Shown here: positions 33,947 through 42,465 of the stretch, piece after piece | Numbering within the stretch: the stretch's first letter is position 1 | Layout: each line of letters starts with the position of its first letter | Assembly (NCBI GenBank): GCA_016713665.1 | Contig: JADJOR010000011.1 | Coordinates: 62,001 to 126,000 of the forward strand | Length of the DNA: 64,000 nt | Source of the DNA: Deltaproteobacteria bacterium | Lineage (GTDB): Bacteria > Myxococcota_A > UBA9160 > UBA4427 | Direction of reading: 5' to 3' | Made by a program: the position numbers and the translations under genes | The notes under the pieces: generated by a model | Told to the model about the DNA's origin: nothing | Databases searched by the model: none | Seen by the model: only the letters and a program-made list of their open reading frames with translations

Positions 33947-35806
33947 CTAGAGGTACTGACCCTGACCACTCGAGACGTTCTCGATGGTCTGTTCCTTGCG
34001 CTCCATCCCGGTGATGAGCGTCCGGACGTTGATGATCCGCTCGCCCTTCCGACCGGAGATGCGCGCCCAGTCGTCGGGATTCGTGGTGTTCGGGAGATCT
34101 TCGTTCTCCTTGAACTCCTCGCGCACCGACTCGATCATGTCGTCGGCCGTGATGCCGTGCTCACCGCCTTCGAGGAATCGTTTCACGGCCTTCCGCTTGG
34201 CGCGCGCCACGATGTTCTCGAGCATGGCGCCCGACGAGAAGTCCTTGAAGTAGAAGATCTCGCGCTCGCCCTTGGCGTAGGTCACCTCGAGGAACTTGTT
34301 CTCGTCGCCGGTCGAGTACATGTTGTCGATGACCTCGTCGATCATCTTCTCGCATGCGACGGCCTTGTCGCCTCCGTACTTGGCGACCGAGTCCGCGTGG
34401 AGCGGCAGATCGGGCGTCAGGTACTTCTTGATGATCTCGCGGGCCGCCGGGCGGTCGGGGCGCGACACCTTGACCTTGAGATCGAGGCGTCCCGGTCGCA
34501 GCACGGCGGGATCGATCAGATCCTGCCGGTTGCTGGCCCCGATCACGATCACGTTCTCGAGCGCCTCGACGCCGTCGATCTCCGACAGGAACTGCGCGAC
34601 CACCGTGGCTTCCATGTCCGACGAGATGCCCGAACCGCGCATCCGGAAGAGCGAGTCCATCTCGTCGAAGAAGACGACGACCGGCACGTCCTCGGAAGCC
34701 TTCTCCCGCGCCTTCTTGAACACGTCGCGGAGCTTGCTCTCCGTCTCGCCGACGTACTTGTTGAGGAGCTCGGGCCCCTTCACGTTCAAGAAGTAGGCAG
34801 TCGTCGCCTTTCCCGTGCGCTGCTCGATGCGCTTGGCGAGGCTGTTCGCGACGGCCTTGGCGATGAGGGTCTTGCCGCAGCCCGGCGGACCGTAGAGCAG
34901 GATGCCCTTCGGCGGCCGCAGCTTGTGCTCGAGGAAGACCTCGGGGTGCATGTAGGGCAGCTCGACCGAGTCGCGCAGGATCTCGATCTGGTCGCCGAGA
35001 CCGCCGATGTCGTCGTACGTGACGTTCGGGATCTCCTCGAGCATCACCTCCTCGACCGACGACTTCGGCAGCTTCTCGAAGGCGTACTGCGTCCGCATGT
35101 CGACCAGGATCGGATCACCGACCTTCAGGTTCTCGCGTCGCAGCGGCTCCGACAGCGTGACGACCCGCTCTTCGTCGGTGTGACCCGAGACGATGACGCG
35201 GCTCTCCGAGATCGTGTCGACGATCTTGCAGACCTCGCCACGCTGGGTGTACTCGGCGCCCTCGATGATGTTGAACGCTTCGTTGAGGACGACGTACTGG
35301 CCCTCGGCGAGCCGGAACGGGTCCACGTTCGGGTGCACGTTCACCCGCATCGGGCGGCCGTCCATCAGGATCTCGGACGTCCCGTCCTTGTTCGCGCGAA
35401 TGAACACCCCGTAGGTATTCGGCGGAGCGCAGAGCTTGTCGACCTCTTCCTTCAAGAGCTCGATCTGCTGCTTCGCCTCCTGGAGCATGGCGACGAGCTT
35501 CTCGTTCTGGCGCTCGGCGTCGTGGTGCTGGGTGCGAACCTGTTCGTAGCGCCGTCGCAGGGTCTCGAAGTCCGCGAGCATGCGGTCGAGCCGGTGGCGG
35601 AACTCGTTCGAATCGCTGCCGAAGAAACGCATGGCATCGTGAAGCCGCTCGGCCTCGCTGGCCGCGCGATCCTCGCCCGGCCGCCGCGGATCGATCTCCG
35701 GCTCGTCGCCCGGGCGCCCCGTCGACGGAGCGATGCGCCGCATGACGTCGCGGACGAAACCCTTGCGACCCGAGCCCGATCCCGATTCCGAATCATTTTC
35801 GCTCAT
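33947..35806 (-). CDS. mpa: Proteasome-associated ATPase Mpa/ARC
   Basis: 619 aa AAA+ unfoldase that recognises Pup and threads substrates into the 20S chamber. Order of parts: a charged lead, a coiled coil (~65-125, MLADFETLRRRYEQVRTQ... IELLKEEVDKL) that would bind Pup, tandem OB-like domain (~130-260), Walker A GPPGCGKT (~305), Walker B VVVFFDEMDSLF, sensor GASNRQDLIDPAVLRPGR. The C-terminus GQGQYL has the penultimate Tyr that docks on the alpha ring. A sigma-54-like promoter element lies 79 bases upstream. First gene of the proteasome locus. Confidence 0.96.
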   Translation of the reverse strand: MSENDSESGSGSGRKGFVRDVMRRIAPSTGRPGDEPEIDPRRPGEDRAASEAERLHDAMRFFGSDSNEFRHRLDRMLADFETLRRRYEQVRTQHHDAERQNEKLVAMLQEAKQQIELLKEEVDKLCAPPNTYGVFIRANKDGTSEILMDGRPMRVNVHPNVDPFRLAEGQYVVLNEAFNIIEGAEYTQRGEVCKIVDTISESRVIVSGHTDEERVVTLSEPLRRENLKVGDPILVDMRTQYAFEKLPKSSVEEVMLEEIPNVTYDDIGGLGDQIEILRDSVELPYMHPEVFLEHKLRPPKGILLYGPPGCGKTLIAKAVANSLAKRIEQRTGKATTAYFLNVKGPELLNKYVGETESKLRDVFKKAREKASEDVPVVVFFDEMDSLFRMRGSGISSDMEATVVAQFLSEIDGVEALENVIVIGASNRQDLIDPAVLRPGRLDLKVKVSRPDRPAAREIIKKYLTPDLPLHADSVAKYGGDKAVACEKMIDEVIDNMYSTGDENKFLEVTYAKGEREIFYFKDFSSGAMLENIVARAKRKAVKRFLEGGEHGITADDMIESVREEFKENEDLPNTTNPDDWARISGRKGERIINVRTLITGMERKEQTIENVSSGQGQYL

Positions 35807-35884
35807 CGCTTCTTCTCCTGGTTCCCAGAGACCGCAGCTGCCTGCGGCGAAGAACGTTCAACGCGATCCACGCCAGAGAATGTG

Positions 35885-35900
35885 TGCAAGGGCTGTGCCC
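35885..35900 (-). promoter_or_regulatory. mpa: Sigma-54-type -24/-12 promoter element upstream of mpa
   Basis: The minus strand reads GGGCACAGCCCTTGCA, matching the RpoN consensus TGGCACGNNNNTTGCA at ten of twelve defined positions, with the invariant GG and GC ten bases apart. Transcription would begin near 35874, leaving a leader of about 68 bases before the mpa ATG at 35806. Sigma-54 control needs an enhancer-binding protein; its site would lie in the gene-poor DNA upstream. Confidence 0.5.
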
Positions 35901-36427
35901 GCAACGGACCGCCCCTTCTCCTCGAGTCCTTCGGGCACCGTCCCGGTCCGCGCGGTACGCGCGCCGCCGACCCCCCGCGCGAGGCGCTCCGAGCCAGCGG
36001 CCGGACTCGGGTCGAGCCCGGCCCGAGGCCGAATTCCGAGCCTCCGACGGAGCCAGAATTGCCTTCAACGTCGCGGACTTCAGGCTCAGAGATCGAGTCA
36101 TTCCGAGAGCGGATATGCGGCCAGTGAATCGCCATCACCGTGCGCGCGCGCCCCGCGCTCAAGGCCTTCAGGCCCCCCTCGCTCAGGCTTGCCCAGGCAC
36201 TCACCGCAGCCGCCCTCCCGCGTCGATCCGATCGTCTCGTCCCGTACGCGCCGAGCAGGTCGTCCGTGGCATCTTCGAGGGCCAGTCCCCTCGTAGCAAG
36301 CAGGACGACCCGGGCAGCCCGCCGCGGCCGCCCCATTCGTCGCCCCATCGAGCTCTCCGACCCCGGCATCGAACTCGACAAAAAATCGCGAAACCCATTG
36401 GTTTTTAAGTCTTTTTTGTCATTTCGC

Positions 36428-36455
36428 AGTGTATCTGCCGAGAAAGCCGTGTCAA
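36428..36455 (-). promoter_or_regulatory. Sigma-70-like promoter in the lolA-mpa interval
   Basis: On the minus strand TTGACA (36450-36455) and TACACT (36428-36433) are separated by 16 bases. The -35 is perfect and the -10 matches at four of six positions. It would direct a long leader of about 610 bases toward mpa, or an unrecognised small RNA. Confidence 0.4.
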
Positions 36456-36584
36456 CCGAGCAGGACGGGCAGAGATTCGCGTAAACCCGTGTTTCATAAC
36501 GACTTCGTCGTTCCATTGGGAACACCTCGGGTCCGAATGGTGCAGTCCGCGCTCCAATCCACCTCTTCGGCCTGGGTGGGTGAG

Positions 36585-36662
36585 AAAACCGGATCGGGCG
36601 CCCGTCCCGGATGGGTACCCCGATCCATTCGTGCGGTTTCGACGGGATGGGACTGCCATCCC
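36585..36662 (-). other. Two adjacent hairpins downstream of lolA, possible terminator or small RNA
   Basis: Hairpin one: GGGATGG with CCATCCC (36644-36650 and 36656-36662). Hairpin two: GGATCGGG with CCCGATCC (36591-36598 and 36619-36626), followed on the minus strand by GGTTTTCTC. The short T run makes termination of lolA plausible but not certain. Confidence 0.35.
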
Positions 36663-36832
36663 CGGCGGCACTCGAGCCCCCTCCTGCGCCACGGATCAGC
36701 CCGGCACCGCCCCAGCGAGCGCACGCCGAGAATGCCGACAAGCTGCTCCGCAACGGATTGCCGTACGGGAGAAGGCACACCGCGCGGGGTGCGAACAATG
36801 CCCACGCGCGTCGGCCAGCCTGCGGCCCGAGA

Positions 36833-37648
36833 TCAATGACGTCTTGATTCGGCGTAATCGATGACTTCCACACCTTCCGGGATTTTCAGCACGAAGGTGT
36901 CCGGTGCGGGATTGCGGTTCTCTTCCAGTCGGGCGAATCGGATGCGTGTGAGATTGCCGAACAGATCCGTCACCGAGGTCGCGAGGACGATTCCCGTCTC
37001 GCGATCGGCCACCAGCCCGAGCCGCTCGTAGCTCGCATCCTCGCGCGGAATCAGGTCGAGCGTGACCTGCTTCGCATCACACGCCGTCGCCGTCACCGAG
37101 AACGACGCCAGCACGTCGCCGTCGCCCATCAGGAACTGGAGCGCCGCGCCGCTCAGATAGCCCTCGGTCACCGCGAGCCGCGTGACCGTCTTCCCATCGA
37201 GGTCGTGGATCCAGAGCGTCTTGCCGTCCGAGACGACCACGCTGGCCTCCGGCGGCGCGTAGGTCCAGCGCATCCGCCCCGGCTTCGCAAAGACGACCTT
37301 GCCGTGTCGCGGCACCGGACTGATCAGGGCCTCGCCCTGGAAGGTCGCCGAGACGTTGGTCTGCTCGAAGTCCGCACGCAGATCCCGAATGCCTTCGTAA
37401 CGCCGCTGGATCTTGCGAGCCGTCGCTTCGGCGAGGCTCGCATCGCAGGCCTGCGCCGGGGGCTCGGCGGAGGCGGTCGCGGTCGACATCCACGCGACGA
37501 CGACGCATATCCGGGCCGCGCGCCCGAGAGCGCCGCGCAGGGCGGTGGAATGCGGCCTCGTCGCTCCGGCTCCGGGTCCCTGGCCTTCCACGCCGTCCCG
37601 CTCCCTGGTCGCCGAAGAAAGTCCGTGGGTCACGTCGTCTCGTTCCAT
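36833..37648 (-). CDS. lolA: Outer membrane lipoprotein carrier protein LolA
   Basis: 271 aa periplasmic chaperone that carries lipoproteins from LolCDE to the outer membrane. A signal peptide is seen (ALGRAARICVVVAWMSTATASA). The mature part is LolA-like: IRDLRADFEQTNVS, GKVVFAKPGRMRWTYAPPEASVVVSDGKTLWIHD, FLMGDGDV, and IRFARLEENRNPAPDTFVLKIPEGVEVID. Start at 37648 leaves 37 bases after the ftsK stop, but several starts are possible. ftsK-lolA is a common pair. Confidence 0.9.
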   Translation of the reverse strand: MERDDVTHGLSSATRERDGVEGQGPGAGATRPHSTALRGALGRAARICVVVAWMSTATASAEPPAQACDASLAEATARKIQRRYEGIRDLRADFEQTNVSATFQGEALISPVPRHGKVVFAKPGRMRWTYAPPEASVVVSDGKTLWIHDLDGKTVTRLAVTEGYLSGAALQFLMGDGDVLASFSVTATACDAKQVTLDLIPREDASYERLGLVADRETGIVLATSVTDLFGNLTRIRFARLEENRNPAPDTFVLKIPEGVEVIDYAESRRH

Positions 37649-37685
37649 GCGGGCTCGCCGGTGGACGAGCCGTGCCCCGTTGCCG

Positions 37686-40205
37686 CTAGTCTTCCTCGCG
37701 ATCGGGCGCCGGCAGGTAGACCTCGCGCCCCTTCGCACCGATCTGGGGTCCGATCATACCGTCTTGTTCCATCTGCTCGATGATCCGGGCCGCGCGGTTG
37801 TATCCGATCTTGAGTCGACGCTGGACGTAGGAAATCGACGCATTGCGCGTCTCGGCCACGATCGACACCGCCTGGTCGAACATCTCGTCGACCTCTTCGC
37901 CGCGGCTCTCGACCTTCTCCGCCTCGGAATCGGCCTTGACGAGGTCCTCGTCGAAGACCGGCCGGCCCTGCCCCTTCAGGAAGGCGACGAGATCGTGGAC
38001 CTCGGTCTCGGTCACGAAGGGCCCGTGGATGCGCTGGAGCACCGCCGAGCCCGGCGGCAGGAACAGCATGTCGCCCATGCCGAGCAGGTCGTCGGCGCCC
38101 TTCTGGTCGAGGATGGTTCGGCTGTCGGTGCCCGAGGAAACCTGGAAGGAAACGCGGGCGGGGAAGTTCGCCTTGATGACGCCGGTAAGGACGTCGACGC
38201 TCGGGCGCTGGGTCGCGAGCACGAGATGGATGCCCGACGCCCGGGCCATCTGGGCGAGGCGCTGGAGCGACTCCTCCACCTCCTTGGCCGAGGACATCAT
38301 GAGATCGGCGAGCTCGTCGATCACGACGACGATGTAGGGCAGCTCCTGCCACTCGATCTCGTCACCTTCCGTCTGGCCGGGGCGCGGCTTCAGCTGGAAG
38401 GTCTCGTCGCCGGCGGCGATGCACTTGCGCGCCTTCTCGTTGAACTGATCGATGTTGCGCACGCCGGTCGCGCTCATCATCTGGTAGCGCTCTTCCATCT
38501 TCCGGACGACGCCCTGCAGCGCCGCCGCCGCCCGCTTCGGGCTCGTCACGACGTCCGCGATCAGATGCGGAATGCCGTCGTAGATCGAGAGCTCGAGCAT
38601 CTTCGGGTCGACCATCAGGAGCTTGAGCTCGTTCGGCGTCGCGCGACACAGCAGCGAGCAGAGGAACGCGTTCAGGAACACGCTCTTGCCCGTCCCCGTC
38701 GAGCCCGCCACCAGCAGATGCGGCATCTTGGCGAGATCCGAGGTCACGGAATTGCCGAAGATGTCCTTCCCCATCGCGACGGTGAGCACACCGCGGCTCT
38801 TGCGGAAGCTCTCCGAATCCAGGATCTCGCGCAGGTAGACCGTCTCGCGCCGCGGATTCGGTACCTCGATGCCGACCACCGACTTGCCCGGCAGCGGCGC
38901 GATGATGCGGATCGAGATCGCACGCAACGCCATCGTGAGATCGTCGGTCAGCCCGACGATCTTGTTCACCTTGATGCCCGGCGCCGGCTCGTACTCGTAC
39001 ATCGTGATCACGGGCCCGGGATGCACCCGCACGACACGCCCCTGCACACCGAAGTCCGCGAGCTTCTTCTCGAGGATCTTCGAGTTCATGATCAGCGAAT
39101 CGCGGTCGTAGGAGCGCTCCCCTTCCGGCGTCGCCGAGAAGATCGAGAGGTCGGGCAGCTTGAACGGGCCCTTGTGGCCGTCTTCGTTGAAGCGGAAGGC
39201 CTCCTGCTCGGGCTTTCGCTTCTTCCGCCGCTGCTCGTCGTGGTCGACGATGTCGGGCTCTTCCTGGGCTCGCAGCTTGCGCGGCGGTCGCGGGACCTCG
39301 GCCTCGGCGCCCTCCTCGTCCTCTTCGTCTTCGAGGACCGAGACCGGGTCGAGACTCTCCTCGGCGTCGCGCAGCTCGTCTTCGGGGGAGAATCCGGGTC
39401 CGCGTCGCTCCACCACCCTCGCCCGCCGCTCCTTCTGGGCGCGTCGGACGAGCAATCCGTTCATCGACTCACGGGCCCGCGCGCCTTCGTGAACGAGGCT
39501 CTCCCGCAGGACCGAAAGGCCGCGCCCGAGGGCATCGAGGGCGCGATCGAGCAAGGGGACCAGCTCGTCCGCCGCCCACAGGACCCGATCAAAGATCCAG
39601 GCGCCCACGCTGCCGATCGCGCCGAGCGTGGCCCCCACCGAGATTCCGGTCAGCGCCAGGACGCCGACCACGAGCAGCAGGCTCGTCAGGATCAAGGCTC
39701 CGGCGCTGCCGAAAAGCAGGGCCTGGAGTCGTGACCATTCCGTCCCGAGCCAGCCCGGCTCGATCCAGGGCAGCTGACCCGGCGCGAGCTCGAAGAGCAG
39801 CAGGGGAAGTGCCGCGGCGGTCGGAATCAGGGCCAGCATGCCGAGCCAGAAGCGGGAGAAGAGCCCGGGAAGGCCGAGGCTCATCAGCAATCGGCCGCCC
39901 AGGAACGCGGTGCCCGCGACGAGCACGAAGGCACCGCCGCCGAGCAGATGCATCAGGAGACCCGCGACCGTGGCGCCGACGGGGCCGGCACCGTTGGAAA
40001 CGTCGACGAGGCTCGCGATCGGGTCGGAGGACGAATACGTGGCGAGCGCCAGGGTGGCGAGGAGCGAGAAGGCGATCAGGCCGAGCCCGAGCAGCTCGGA
40101 GCCCGCACCGACCATCACCGCGGACTCGTCCGCGTCGACCTCGACCTCTCGAGCGCCTCGACCCCCACCCCGCTTCGAACGCGATCGAGCCGACGCTCTA
40201 GCCAT
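37686..40205 (-). CDS. ftsK: DNA translocase FtsK
   Basis: 839 aa septal DNA pump that clears chromosomes at division. Four membrane segments in the first ~200 residues (LLGLGLIAFSLLATLALATY, LMHLLGGGAFVLVAGTAFLGG, LALIPTAAALPLLLFE, LILTSLLLVVGVLALTG), a charged linker, then the motor: Walker A GSTGTGKSVFLNAFL (~495), Walker B LLMVDPKMLELS, and IVVVIDELADLMM. The C-terminal gamma winged helix (SISYVQRRLKIGYNRAARII) is complete, so KOPS-type reading is likely. Start at 40205 has GGGAAG upstream. Confidence 0.94.
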   Translation of the reverse strand: MARASARSRSKRGGGRGAREVEVDADESAVMVGAGSELLGLGLIAFSLLATLALATYSSSDPIASLVDVSNGAGPVGATVAGLLMHLLGGGAFVLVAGTAFLGGRLLMSLGLPGLFSRFWLGMLALIPTAAALPLLLFELAPGQLPWIEPGWLGTEWSRLQALLFGSAGALILTSLLLVVGVLALTGISVGATLGAIGSVGAWIFDRVLWAADELVPLLDRALDALGRGLSVLRESLVHEGARARESMNGLLVRRAQKERRARVVERRGPGFSPEDELRDAEESLDPVSVLEDEEDEEGAEAEVPRPPRKLRAQEEPDIVDHDEQRRKKRKPEQEAFRFNEDGHKGPFKLPDLSIFSATPEGERSYDRDSLIMNSKILEKKLADFGVQGRVVRVHPGPVITMYEYEPAPGIKVNKIVGLTDDLTMALRAISIRIIAPLPGKSVVGIEVPNPRRETVYLREILDSESFRKSRGVLTVAMGKDIFGNSVTSDLAKMPHLLVAGSTGTGKSVFLNAFLCSLLCRATPNELKLLMVDPKMLELSIYDGIPHLIADVVTSPKRAAAALQGVVRKMEERYQMMSATGVRNIDQFNEKARKCIAAGDETFQLKPRPGQTEGDEIEWQELPYIVVVIDELADLMMSSAKEVEESLQRLAQMARASGIHLVLATQRPSVDVLTGVIKANFPARVSFQVSSGTDSRTILDQKGADDLLGMGDMLFLPPGSAVLQRIHGPFVTETEVHDLVAFLKGQGRPVFDEDLVKADSEAEKVESRGEEVDEMFDQAVSIVAETRNASISYVQRRLKIGYNRAARIIEQMEQDGMIGPQIGAKGREVYLPAPDREED

Positions 40206-40414
40206 GCTGGACTTCCCGGCGCCGGGGCGCAGCACGGCGCGCACGCCCGTCCGAGAGGACGGCCGTCGGGTTCCGGACGAACCCGATCCGGGCATCCCGA
40301 GCGGATGCCATGATACGCACACGATGGATCTTCATTCCCTCACCCCCCGGAGAGGAGAATCGAAGCAAGATAACGTCCCCCCCCCTTCACGCAAAGGGTC
40401 CGCGCGTTCATGCC

Positions 40415-40443
40415 TTGACGCCCTCACACGGCGACGGGACACT
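40415..40443 (+). promoter_or_regulatory. ssb: Candidate ssb promoter
   Basis: TTGACG (40415-40420), a 17-base spacer and GACACT (40438-40443) precede the ssb start by about 60 bases. The -35 is good, the -10 weak. The 297-base interval 40206-40502 must also hold the divergent ftsK promoter, which I cannot place. No LexA box is evident. Confidence 0.35.
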
Positions 40444-40502
40444 TCGCGTTGCCTTTCCCCACCCCGTTTCCAGGCCAACCCGTCCCGGATGGAGCGTTCA
40501 GC

Positions 40503-40955
40503 ATGGCAGGCGTCAACAAAGCCATTCTCGTCGGCAATCTCGGTCGGGATCCTGAACTGCGGAAGACGCAGAACGGTCAGACCGTCTGCAATTTCACGCT
40601 CGCGACCAGCGAGAACTGGACGGACAAGAACGGCGAGCGCGTCGAGCGGACCGAGTGGCATCGAATCGTCGCCTGGGGCCGGGTCGGCGAGCTGTGCCAT
40701 CAGTACCTGGCCAAGGGCCGGACGGTCTACGTCGAGGGTCGGATCCAGACGCGCGAGTGGGAAGACAAGGATGGCAACAAGCGGTACACGACCGAGATCA
40801 ACGCGACGACGGTGAATTTCATCGGCGCGCGCGGGGGCAGCGCCGGCGGCGAGGCCGGCTCGGGCGGCGGTTATTCGGAGGGCCCGAGCACGCGCGGGTC
40901 CGACGTGCCGCATTCGGCCAGCGCGCCCCCGATGGACGACGACATCCCGTTCTAG
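40503..40955 (+). CDS. ssb: Single-stranded DNA-binding protein
   Basis: 150 aa. OB fold: NKAILVGNLGRDPELRKTQNG, VCNFTLATSENW, RTEWHRIVAWGRVGELCHQYLAKGRTVYVEGRIQTREWED. A Gly-rich linker of about 25 residues leads to the conserved acidic tip MDDDIPF that binds partner proteins. ATG at 40503 has GGAG eight bases upstream, preferred to an earlier in-frame start. Immediately after the stop a 17-bp tandem duplication repeats the sequence coding for DDIPF. Confidence 0.96.
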   Translation: MAGVNKAILVGNLGRDPELRKTQNGQTVCNFTLATSENWTDKNGERVERTEWHRIVAWGRVGELCHQYLAKGRTVYVEGRIQTREWEDKDGNKRYTTEINATTVNFIGARGGSAGGEAGSGGGYSEGPSTRGSDVPHSASAPPMDDDIPF

Positions 40956-40968
40956 ACGACATCCCGTT
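40936..40968 (+). repeat. 17-bp tandem duplication at the ssb 3' end
   Basis: GACGACATCCCGTTCTA at 40936-40952 is followed directly by GACGACATCCCGTTCT at 40953-40968. The first copy encodes the DDIPF tail and most of the stop; the second lies after the stop in a different phase. Confidence 0.9.
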
Positions 40969-40994
40969 CTCGACGGGGGGACGACCGAGCCGTC

Positions 40995-41396
40995 CTAGCG
41001 TCCGCTGCTCGAGCGGAGCGCGCGGACGATTCGATCGATCTTCTTCCGGTCGTCGGGCTTCAGCTCATCGAACTCGATGCCCATGCCGGGCGGGACACCC
41101 GCGCCGCCGCGGGAGACTCGGACGACCCGGCCGACCGTCTCCACGACCTCGTCGCTGCCGGGCAGATGAAACTGCATCGACACTTCCGTACCGGGCAGAT
41201 GCGGCTTTTCGGTTTCGATGAAGAGGCCACCCTCGTTGATGTCGCGGGTGAACTCCGAGAAGATCTCGTCGACCGTCGCGTAGTCGATCCGCACGGTCAG
41301 GTCGCTCCGATTCGCGCGTCGGCGATCGGACGACGCGGCATCGACGGGCGATCGGCCTTCTGCCATCCCGTCCCCGTCGAGGCTGATCTTCGACAT
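40995..41396 (-). CDS. PilZ domain protein
   Basis: 133 aa, a single PilZ domain. Seen: the basic DRRRANRSDL box near residue 25-34, equivalent to RxxxR, and RDINEGGLFIET, equivalent to DxSxxG; the remainder (VSMQFHLPGSDEVVETVGRVVRV, GMGIEFDELKPDDRKKI) is the beta barrel. Such proteins bind cyclic di-GMP, though the small-domain versions of delta lineages often have altered binding motifs. ATG at 41396 preferred to the GTG just before it; GGGAG lies upstream. Confidence 0.85.
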   Translation of the reverse strand: MSKISLDGDGMAEGRSPVDAASSDRRRANRSDLTVRIDYATVDEIFSEFTRDINEGGLFIETEKPHLPGTEVSMQFHLPGSDEVVETVGRVVRVSRGGAGVPPGMGIEFDELKPDDRKKIDRIVRALRSSSGR

Positions 41397-41587
41397 CACT
41401 TGATCTCCCTGCCGATGGGCGGGTAGCCCGGACCCGACCGCGTCGACGCGGCGGACCGGCTCGTCCGTCTATCGTCCGATTCCCTGCGCGGTCTTGAGCC
41501 GTCCGATCACGACGCGGCCGGGAAATCGGATGTCCCGAGGGGCAGACTGGCCATTCGAGGCGGACCGACCAGGCCGCTCCGCCTGCA

Positions 41588-42334
41588 TCAGCTCAGGGCG
41601 GATGCGTCCAGGCATCCCGCCTGTTGGAAGCTGTAGAAGCCTCCCTCCGCAACGATGACGTGATCCACCACGGCAATCCCGAGCAGGCGACCGGCGGCCG
41701 AAAGTCGGTCGGTGACCGAGCGGTCTTCGGGGCTCGGGCTCGGATCACCGCTCGGGTGGTGGTGGACCAGGAGCAGCGCCGCGGCCGCCTGCCGGATCGC
41801 CTCGCGGAAGACCTCCCGTGGATGGACGAGGCTCGCGGTCAAGGTTCCGACGGAGACCTCGTCGATCGACATCAGTCGGTGGCGGGCGTCGAGCAGCAGG
41901 ACATGAAAGGACTCCTTCGGCCGCCCGCGAAAACGAGGCGCGAAATGACGCTGGACTTCGTCGGGCGAATGGATGGCCTGGCCTCGGACGAGAGGCACCG
42001 ACGCAAGACGCCGGCCGAGCTCGAGAGCCGCCGCCAGACTCGCTGATTTCGCAGGCCCCACCCCGGGCACGGCTTCGAGCGCGCCCGGAGAGAGCTCGGC
42101 CAGCGCCGCGAGGCTGCCGCACCGGGCGAGGAGCTGCCGGGCCAGCGTCCAGGCGTCGCGGCTGCGATCCCCGGTCCGCAGCACGAGGGCGAGCAGATCG
42201 ACCTCACCGAGGCCGCGCGGACCATCGCGATGCATGCGCTCCCGGGGCCATTCGGACCGGGCCCGCCGAGGGCAATCATCCCCTCGCCGATCGGTCCCGA
42301 CATCCCTCACCGAGGGACAGGTCGGATCGTCCAC
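41588..42334 (-). CDS. radC: RadC/DUF2466 family JAMM-domain protein
   Basis: 248 aa. An N-terminal helix-hairpin-helix region (LGEVDLLALVLRTGD... LEAVPGVGPAKSASL) precedes the JAMM metallohydrolase-like domain with HHHPSGDPSPSPEDRSVTDRL, in which the His and Asp metal ligands are present. RadC was once linked to DNA repair; its function is not established. Start is GTG at 42334 with GGAG eight bases upstream. Confidence 0.92.
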   Translation of the reverse strand: MDDPTCPSVRDVGTDRRGDDCPRRARSEWPRERMHRDGPRGLGEVDLLALVLRTGDRSRDAWTLARQLLARCGSLAALAELSPGALEAVPGVGPAKSASLAAALELGRRLASVPLVRGQAIHSPDEVQRHFAPRFRGRPKESFHVLLLDARHRLMSIDEVSVGTLTASLVHPREVFREAIRQAAAALLLVHHHPSGDPSPSPEDRSVTDRLSAAGRLLGIAVVDHVIVAEGGFYSFQQAGCLDASALS

Positions 42335-42465
42335 CGGGCGTACTCCTCACATGGAGCACGCATTCTCCCGACTCGATCCATGCTGAGCCCGCAGCGTACG
42401 CGCGTTCACCGGGTATGAACGCGAGGAGGCATCTCGCCAACGGCCTTCTCGAGTGCAAGCTGGGC

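Larger units (their letters stand above)
35807..36832. other. Gene-poor 1 kb region between lolA and mpa
   Basis: No convincing gene. On the minus strand an open frame of 356 codons crosses it, but it has no recognisable protein character and its start lies in lolA. Contents I can point to: a sigma-54-like element at 35885-35900, a sigma-70-like promoter at 36428-36455, an AT-rich patch at 36380-36425 (AAACC/GGTTT inverted repeat with T runs) and two adjacent hairpins at 36585-36662. It is the longest non-coding stretch in the window. Confidence 0.6.

Noticed and set aside
35803..36873. A 356-codon minus-strand frame in the lolA-mpa interval
   Set aside because: Starts inside lolA, has no recognisable protein features, no ribosome site and contains the promoter-like elements; treated as non-coding.
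37413..39734. A 773-codon open frame on the plus strand
   Set aside because: Antisense to ftsK, with Arg/His/Leu/Val runs and no domain; an artefact of base composition.
40481..40505. LexA-like GTTCAG sequence before ssb
   Set aside because: Only the right half resembles the myxobacterial LexA consensus; the left half does not match, and recA has no similar site.
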